Origin: Condylostoma magnum
Lineage: Eukaryota; Ciliophora; Heterotrichea; Heterotrichida; Condylostomatidae
DNA: 64,000 nt
Assembly (NCBI GenBank): GCA_920105805.1
Contig: CAKKTI010000002.1
Span: forward strand, 1-64,000
Reading direction: 5' to 3'
Of the stretch, positions 57,954 to 64,000 are shown in pieces; the stretch's first letter is position 1; each line of letters opens with the position of its first letter. A program made the position numbers and the translations under genes. The notes beneath the pieces are model-generated. The model was given only the letters and a program-made list of their open reading frames with translations, searched no databases and had not been told where the DNA came from.

Positions 57954-59069
57954 TCATAAAGAAATCTTATTTTAACTTGATTATAATCGTTTTGAACTAC
58001 TATAATTCCCTTGAGACTAGTTAGTATTAGGTGAGATTAACTACTAGTTCGTTCTTCTCTTCATGCTTTTCTTTTTCGCTATAAATCTTTTTAGTTTTTA
58101 AACATTCTAGAATTCTAGATTATTATCTACCAAAGTTATAAAATCATCCATTCTACTTGGGATAATTTAAGGTTGAATTATATAATTTTAAGTTACTATT
58201 TCATTTGGTAATTATTCATTATTGCCCTATTAAGGACTACCGCAGCATAAGCAATTACCTTAAATCTTCTATAAAATCTTAGCCTTTTACTGAAATCTAC
58301 AAATCCAGAACTTATAGTTGGGTTCTTCATCATATTAAAGCTGTTAGCAATATTGGCCGAACTCCTTGTAAATCTTATCAACTTTATATCTAAAAGGATC
58401 TTATCATAGCGATAGCCTAAGATACTTCTATTCTTAAACTGAACTATTTAGTCAAGGTAGATCAGCCTATAGAAGATAGAAAAGTAGATATGATAAACTA
58501 ATAAGATCATCTCTCCTTGAAGTTCTAAAATTGTCTAAGGCAGTAGCAGAGCATAATCCCATATTGCCTATGAATTAAGACACATTAGTTCTCTAATAAT
58601 GCTGCTGATTCTCAAAATCATAGTACTTTGTAGCAAGTCCAAAATCAATAAGATAAAACTTATAAGCTTCAGAATTACTTTAAATTACATTAGAGGGCTT
58701 CAAATCATTGTGAACATATCCTTGTTAATGTATTTTTTCAAGAGCTTTTAGTATTGATATTCCACATTAAATCGCCTTCTGTTCTGGCCATTTTTTATCA
58801 AATATGTCTGGTAACGCTGTTCCAACAAATTCAGAAACTGCCCAAAGCGACCCATTCTCTCATCCAAAGTAGAGTAGTCTTGGTATATTGCTATTATTCA
58901 TCTTTTAGTGTATTTTGCATTCTCGCTTCAAATCCGATTAATTAGCTTGATTTAAAGCCTTCTTAGCAACAATTTATTTATTAGTTTAGGTATCTATTCC
59001 ACAATAGACAATTCCCTGGGCTCCTCTTCCAATTACCTCTCCAAGCATGAATCGCTAAGCTACATCCAT
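57954..59069 (-). CDS. CK1-like kinase, copy 2
   Basis: 371 residues, complete. MDVAQRFMLGEVIGRGAQGI starts it; Lys of IVAKKALNQ, HNDLKPSN, LIDFGLATKYYDF and NVSQFIGNMGLCSATALDNF follow. The last motif is the CK1 signature GT-RY-S replaced by a different loop, so substrate choice may differ from true CK1. The C-lobe contains a CCGS stretch (CLCCGSPQQG) and a basic tail ending with TGA 57954-57956. It differs from copy 1 by scattered substitutions and small indels. Confidence 0.85.
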
Positions 59070-59811
59070 TATTTTTATCGAACGAAAGATATGAAATTGG
59101 TAAAATGTCGCCTTATTAGCTAAACTAACAAAAGCAATCAATCTATAATCAATTTTACTCATCTTCCACTTGGCTGACAGCCAAGATTCCGATAGAGAAT
59201 TTAGGTGATTATTAAAAATTAAAGGTTAAATTAATCTTATAATTTGGCTGTATTAATAAATTGCTAAAATCTTTTAAACTTCTTGAGATTCCACAACGAA
59301 ACTCTTTAAGTGGTTTAGTAAAATGCTATATTTCAAGTTTCAAGCTTACTATACAATAATAATAAATTAATTGGCTGTCTATTATTTTTTATTATAAATT
59401 ATGATTTTCAATAGTCCTTTCAACTGCCTCTCCTTATGTATTCATACTGAATTAAATAATTCAAAATCTTTACAACTAAGTAGAAAAGTATAAATTTAGG
59501 CTAAGTTTTAATATACGTGTACAAATATATTTTCTATGCTAAAAATATTAAAAATGATTGAGATTTTAAGATAAAAGTCCTACTAATTTGTTCTTTTAAA
59601 TACGTTTTTAATTCAAAATAAAGCTTAATCATGCATACGAAATAAGCATTTGATATAGTATATATAGCTACTTTATAACTCATACTAAACATTTTACTAT
59701 TAAATCTAGTATATACTCGAACGCTTATACTTTTAGAATACGTTTAACTTATCCAGTGTGGCAACTATAATAATAATTATAAGTTTATAACACTTTAGGT
59801 AAATATATAAA
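59070..59811. other. Non-coding interval upstream of kinase copy 2
   Basis: 742 AT-rich bases, the first half being the duplicated promoter region. A perfect inverted repeat CTTGGCT-GAC-AGCCAAG lies at 59169-59185, absent from copy 1. Nothing else seen to the next start at 59812. Confidence 0.35.
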
Positions 59812-60918
59812 ATGTCTACAGGAACTGTGATTTCAACAAAAGACCTTGAAAACTATTTAATGAAGCATAGCCTTAAAGCTCCTATTATCCCTAAATCAAT
59901 ATATAAAGAAGTTCTATGTCACAGAAGAAAATACAACCCTCATCAGGCCATAATTCCTTCCTAATGTAAGAATTTATGTAAGAGTAGAATAAAATAGAAG
60001 TATAGTAGAGATAAAATTAACTTTTAGTCTTTATATTCATAGAAACCTGTAATTAAAGACGTGAAGGTTAGGTTGGCTTAAACAACGCCTGCTAAATAAG
60101 CCCCTAAAATATAATTTAATACTAAAAGGAGCTCCTCATAATCAACTAAAAGACCCGAAACTGCAAAAAAGATGAGTAAGATAATACATAAAGCTACTAT
60201 TTTTAAAGACTAAGGTAATAAAGAGACTAGATTCATACAAAATGTAATAAGCAAGCAATACAAACTAATATTGACGGAATAAAATAAGTAAATTAATAGA
60301 TAAATATTCAGAAGATTATCACTCCGAAAAAAGTTAGACCAACATAAGTTTTATTATAACTTGTAGTAATCAATAATAAAGTTAATATAGGATTTATTTC
60401 TAGTACTCAAATTTTAACTTTGCAGAAAATTACTACATCCTTTTCACTCGACTAAATTAGCTTTTAATACAAGTGATAAAGTTTTCAATGGGGTATATAT
60501 ACTCTTCTTTTGTTTTAATCTTTTTATGTTATTTGTACTAAAAATAATTCATTTGGACCTTCAAAACTTTTATCTAATTATACAAAGAAAGTAGGAATAA
60601 GTTGCATTTGGTCAGATATCATTTTGCAATATAGAAATCACTTAAATTAATTATTCAATAATATAAGATATTGGTTAAACTATTAAGAATTATTCTATTA
60701 TTATTTAAATTCCTTATAATATTGATTACTCTTCCTTAAAACTGATTTACAGTATTAATCACTTTCAATTGAATCTAGTTATTTATGTACCTCATCAAGT
60801 TATAATTGGTAAGCTTTCATGCTGAACATAGCAAATTTATATATTTGGAGAATAAAAAAATGATTTTAATATAAAGTTAGGGAAGTATATCGAAAGATTG
60901 ATTGAAGAATTGAAGTAG
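59812..60918 (+). CDS. Hypothetical protein, possibly two genes
   Basis: 368 residues from ATG 59812 (context TATAAAATGTC) to TAG 60916-60918. The first 200 residues are very basic (KAPIIPKSIYKEVLCHRRK; TKRSSSQSTKRPETAKK). The last 130 form a compact alpha/beta-like part (QIPYNIDYSSLKLIYSINH; VIYVPHQVIIGKL; GKYIERLIEELKQ). A second in-frame ATG at 60526 could start a separate gene for the latter. No domain recognised. Trp is rare, which supports coding. Confidence 0.45.
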
Positions 60919-61107
60919 GTGATTATTTGTTAGGTTTTCTTATATAAAGTTATAGCTTCCTGTTCATTTAAGATATTTTTGCACTTTTATATTTAAACAG
61001 TTTACTGTAAGTAAACAACATCTTTTATCCAAGAAATAAGTTATATCTTAATTTATCAAAAGGAAAATTAAGCTAGTCTGAATGAATTAGATGATTAACC
61101 TATTTTG

Positions 61108-61953
61108 CTAAGTACTAGGACAGGGACTGATGCTTACTTTTTAGTATTATTGTCTTATTGAATAAGAAGGACTATGATAAATGAATTCAGGATTATAGTT
61201 GCCAGGGCCAGGGCTTATTTATTCTTACTTAAATCTTCTCCCTTTTGTAAATGATGCTTATCTAGGATTTTTACACTGAAACTAAGGTGAATACTATCTT
61301 GCTTAAAATGTATTATTTTAATTCTTAACTTATCTGCTTTGTTTGCCAATGCTACAAGCTTTTTTATTCCAATTACTCTTAATTTTATACTAGCCAGGAC
61401 CAGGAGAGTTTTAAAACTTATAACTTAATTTTACTGAAGGAGGATAAATTTTCCCTAGTTTAGTAGAAAGGGAATCAAAGTTATCATATGATCCTGGGCC
61501 AATTCTACTTTAATTTAACCTTCTAAATCTTCTTTATTACTGAAAAATTGTAGTTTTATTATCTGTAAGGCTTTTCAATGAATATGCATCGGGAGACGGA
61601 GTTTAATTTTTATAAATGCTTTGTCATCTATTTCCCTTGGATCATGCCCCACCTTTAGATCATCTCTATTCAATTCTATACATATTTGGAGCTGGAGTAC
61701 TGCTATAATTAGTTTTATATGTCTTGTTTGACATCGAGTATGAAATTGATGTGTTTTTCTAGTTCCTCTAGTACTCACCTGGCCCTGGTAATATATCAAT
61801 TTCCCTTTTTGAGTTATGTCGTGATTATATAATAACTTAGCGTTTTAGAGGAGAGTAATCAGTATTGTAATATCCAGGTCCTATGCCACTTTATTCTGAG
61901 ATATAGTCTGGTCGGTTAGATTTACCAAAAAAATGATGATTTCCATTCTTCAT
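61108..61953 (-). CDS. SHIPPO/STPGR-repeat protein (ODF3-like)
   Basis: 281 residues. At least four units of the SHIPPO type, each built around P-G-P-G-x-Y: GIGPGYYNTDY, LPGPGEYQ, RIGPGSYDN, NSPGPGQYK and SPGPGNYNPE. The spacers are basic and Gln/Ser-rich. Proteins with these repeats line microtubules in cilia and flagella (outer dense fibre or CIMAP type), so this is a ciliary or cortical candidate. The stop is uncertain: TAG 61108-61110 was chosen, TAA 61087-61089 is possible. Confidence 0.78.
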
Positions 61954-62070
61954 TTTTGTACCTAATAGTATAGATTACTTAAAACTTTATAAATGTAGTA
62001 TTTGTTATATAATGACTATGGTGATAAATTTTAATCGGTATTCATTTTGCTATTCTTAGTTATATATAAA

Positions 62071-62538
62071 ATGGCATTAAAATTCAATTCTAATCTATAT
62101 GATTTAAACGCTCATTCTCTGTGATAATTATCTTTAGTAAAGTTGGTAATGAAAAGGATTACACATATTGAGGGATGATATTTGAAAATAGATTAATAGA
62201 GGACAAAGCCTTTCTTTATAGATGACACTAAGCTGAAAATTTGTAATTATTCATTAAATACACTAAGATCATATGCTAAGGTGTTTTTCCTTACTATAGC
62301 GTTCATATCTGGGAGATAATTTATTCATTCTTGAGGATGGAGTTACTTTTGTGTCTATTAAAAATAAATCTCAGTTTTCTTTGATTATTCTTTTTACCCT
62401 AGAATGGTTTTTCTACGTGTTTAACTACTTGATACTTTGTTTCTGAGTAGTAATTACGGCTTATGTTAACTATTAATTGTCTTTTACGCCTCTGTTAAAG
62501 TTCCATTTAAGCTAAGGTATTATGATTTAGGAAAATAA
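62071..62538 (+). CDS. Hypothetical protein, Phe/Leu-rich
   Basis: 155 residues from ATG 62071 (TATATAAAATGG context) to TAA 62536-62538. Aromatic-rich beta-like stretches (YAKVFFLTIAFISG; YFCVYQKQISVFFDYSF; MVFLRVQLLDTLFL). It could be a small beta-sandwich or contain one or two membrane segments; no family recognised. It converges on the ABC transporter. Confidence 0.4.
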
Positions 62539-62584
62539 AGGATAAATTTACACAGTTTTCAGCCAAAATTAAATTCTAAACTAA

Positions 62585-64000
62585 TCAATATTGATGCATC
62601 TTGTAAAATTCACTATTTTTGTTTTGCAACAAGGATCTATAACTACCTTTTTCTAACACTTTTCCTTTGCTCATAACAATTATTTTGTCGTAGTCTTCTA
62701 AGGTTTCTAATCTATGGGCTATTGTAATAACAGTGCTCTTTTTGAAGTACTTTTTAACACATTTTTAGATAATATAATCAGTATTTTGATCAACATTTGA
62801 AGTAGCTTCATCCATTACTAAAACTTTAGATTGTCTTAAAACAGCTCTTGCTAGGCATATAAGCTATTACTAGCCTAAAGATAGCCCTAATTCACTAATA
62901 TCTTAGTCTAAAAATTATACAACATCCTGAAGTTAAGCTATTTGTAATGACTCCATTAAATCCTTATCAGAATACTGTTAAATTGGGTCAAGATTATTCC
63001 TTACTGATGTTTGGAACAAAAAGGGAGTTTAAGGAATTACTGATAGCTATTACCTAAGATTTCTAACAGATACATCTTTAATGTTTATACCATCAATCAA
63101 GTATTCTCCACTGTTGTGAGGAGAAGTGGCAAATAGAACTTGAATAATTGAGGATTTACCAGCTCCAGTTCTTCCAACTATCCCAACTTTCTGGCCCCCT
63201 TTTAGTTTAAACGTAACATTTTTAAGTATGTTTGGGGAGTCTTCTTTATAGCTCATACATACATTTCTAAACTCAATTATTCCTTAGCTTATATTTAGCT
63301 CTTGTTCTCCTACTTATTTCTCTTATGGCAAATCAACATAATCATAAAGCCTCTCCGTGCAAGGCATATAAATTTCGGTATCTAAATAACCTTTTCCGGC
63401 TAGTGTAAAAACAGAAGTCATTATGCCGACTAAGGATATCATTGTAGCAGATAAGGCTACCCCAAATTCATCTTTAAAGATAATTATAGTTAATACCGCA
63501 ATAAATCCAATAGTAGATCCACAGAGTGATTAAAGTAATTAAAAGAATCTAGCTACATTCTAAAAATTATAATATGCCTTACAATTTGCAATTGCCTTTT
63601 ATAAATACTATTGATATAGCTAATTTTAGTAATCATTAGCTCTTATTATTATTATACCATTGATAGCATTATTCATATCCTAAAATAGAGGACTTCTACT
63701 TATTAACTCTAGTTTTCTAAGGGATCTTGCAACTTCTAATACATATTTTACTGTTAAAATAATGTAGCCTAGTAATATCAAAGCTATGATAAATAAATAT
63801 CATATTGTATATATTATGAATGTGAGGCTTCCAATAATGAACAATAAGCCCATTAAAAAGTCTTAGTAATACATAGATAAAATTTCATCAATAATAAACA
63901 CATCTCTAGTCATCCTATTTATGATTATCCCAATTGGAGTAGAATCGAAAAAGCTCAGATAAGTTTAGATAAGTCCCACTAATGCTTTCTTATAGATATT
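62585..64000 (-). CDS. ABC transporter, C-terminal part (ABCC/MRP type)
   Basis: The window ends inside this gene; about 471 residues of the C-terminus are seen. The last membrane half with several helices is followed by a nucleotide-binding domain: Walker [13 protein letters not shown], a Q-loop (QQLSVIPQTPFLF), signature LSLGQQQL, Walker [12 protein letters not shown] and the switch His (IAHRLETL). The linker SVRNNLDP is typical of ABCC exporters, which move conjugated drugs or lipids out of the cytoplasm. It ends MHQY-TGA at 62585-62587, an example of TGA as stop. Confidence 0.9.

Larger units (their letters stand above)
55828..59560 (-). repeat. Tandem duplication of a CK1-like gene with its upstream DNA
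   Basis: Unit 1 spans about 55828-57550 and unit 2 about 57954-59560. The coding parts match closely; the 400-500 bases upstream of each start also align, though with more differences, for example the shared words ACTCTTTAAG and TTTTCTATGCTAAAA. The roughly 400 bases between the units (57551-57953) have no copy at the other end. The duplication therefore carried the promoter with it and then diverged. Confidence 0.8.

Overview
The window comes from a ciliate, most likely a heterotrich close to Condylostoma. Genes read through only if TAA and TAG are glutamine and TGA is tryptophan, yet all three codons also end genes. Three kinds of stop can be checked from the protein. A Rab protein ends in Cys-Cys-TAG (37920-37922). 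A coiled-coil protein ends in a CIVF prenylation box followed by TAG (10082-10084). Two duplicated kinases stop resembling each other right after a shared TGA (55828 and 57954). This matches the Condylostoma nuclear code (translation table 28) and not the karyorelict code, where only TGA stops. Base composition is AT-rich, genes are packed tightly, and nearly every gene is one uninterrupted frame. I saw no telomere, tRNA, rRNA or mobile element. One 100-base run of N interrupts 56497-56596.

Layout. 1-6216: a truncated membrane protein, a basic Gln-rich protein, a LITAF-type zinc protein, a pseudokinase-LRR protein and a NEK kinase. 6376-17117: condensin CAP-H, a small basic protein, a myristoylated helical protein, a CaaX coiled coil, an aquaporin, a nuclear-type protein, a DUF229 phosphatase-superfamily protein, STIMATE, a coiled coil and an EF-hand protein. 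17488-24099: a hypothetical protein, a two-helix membrane protein, a TMEM184-like protein, a second LITAF protein, a SAM protein, a patatin-type lipase and casein kinase 1. 24397-37222: BTB-like hypotheticals, a four-helix protein, two kelch proteins, a kinase, a carbonic-anhydrase-related protein and a 2068-residue surface protein with 12 near-identical 144-bp repeats.

37324-46580: a small coiled coil, a Rab GTPase, a seven-helix receptor-like protein, a PX protein, a GH25 lysozyme, a polytopic protein, a myristoylated kinase, sestrin, DPM2 and RAMP4. 46598-64000: a TTL-like protein, two tandem PHB-depolymerase-like esterases, an amino-acid transporter, a NEK kinase, a GPI-type protein, a second SAM protein, a tandem duplication of a CK1-like kinase with a possible structured RNA between the copies, a SHIPPO-repeat protein and the 3' end of an ABC transporter.

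Signalling and membrane genes dominate: at least seven kinase-fold proteins, several multi-helix membrane proteins, and an ER set (DPM2, RAMP4, STIMATE). There are no operons in the bacterial sense, but same-strand neighbours are often separated by only 1-30 bases, divergent start codons by as little as 8 bases, and convergent stop codons overlap three times. Several enzymes have lost key residues: the carbonic anhydrase, patatin, TTL and one kinase. Start codons are assigned from the recurring TAAAATG context and stop codons from domain ends, so 3' ends are less certain than usual in this code.
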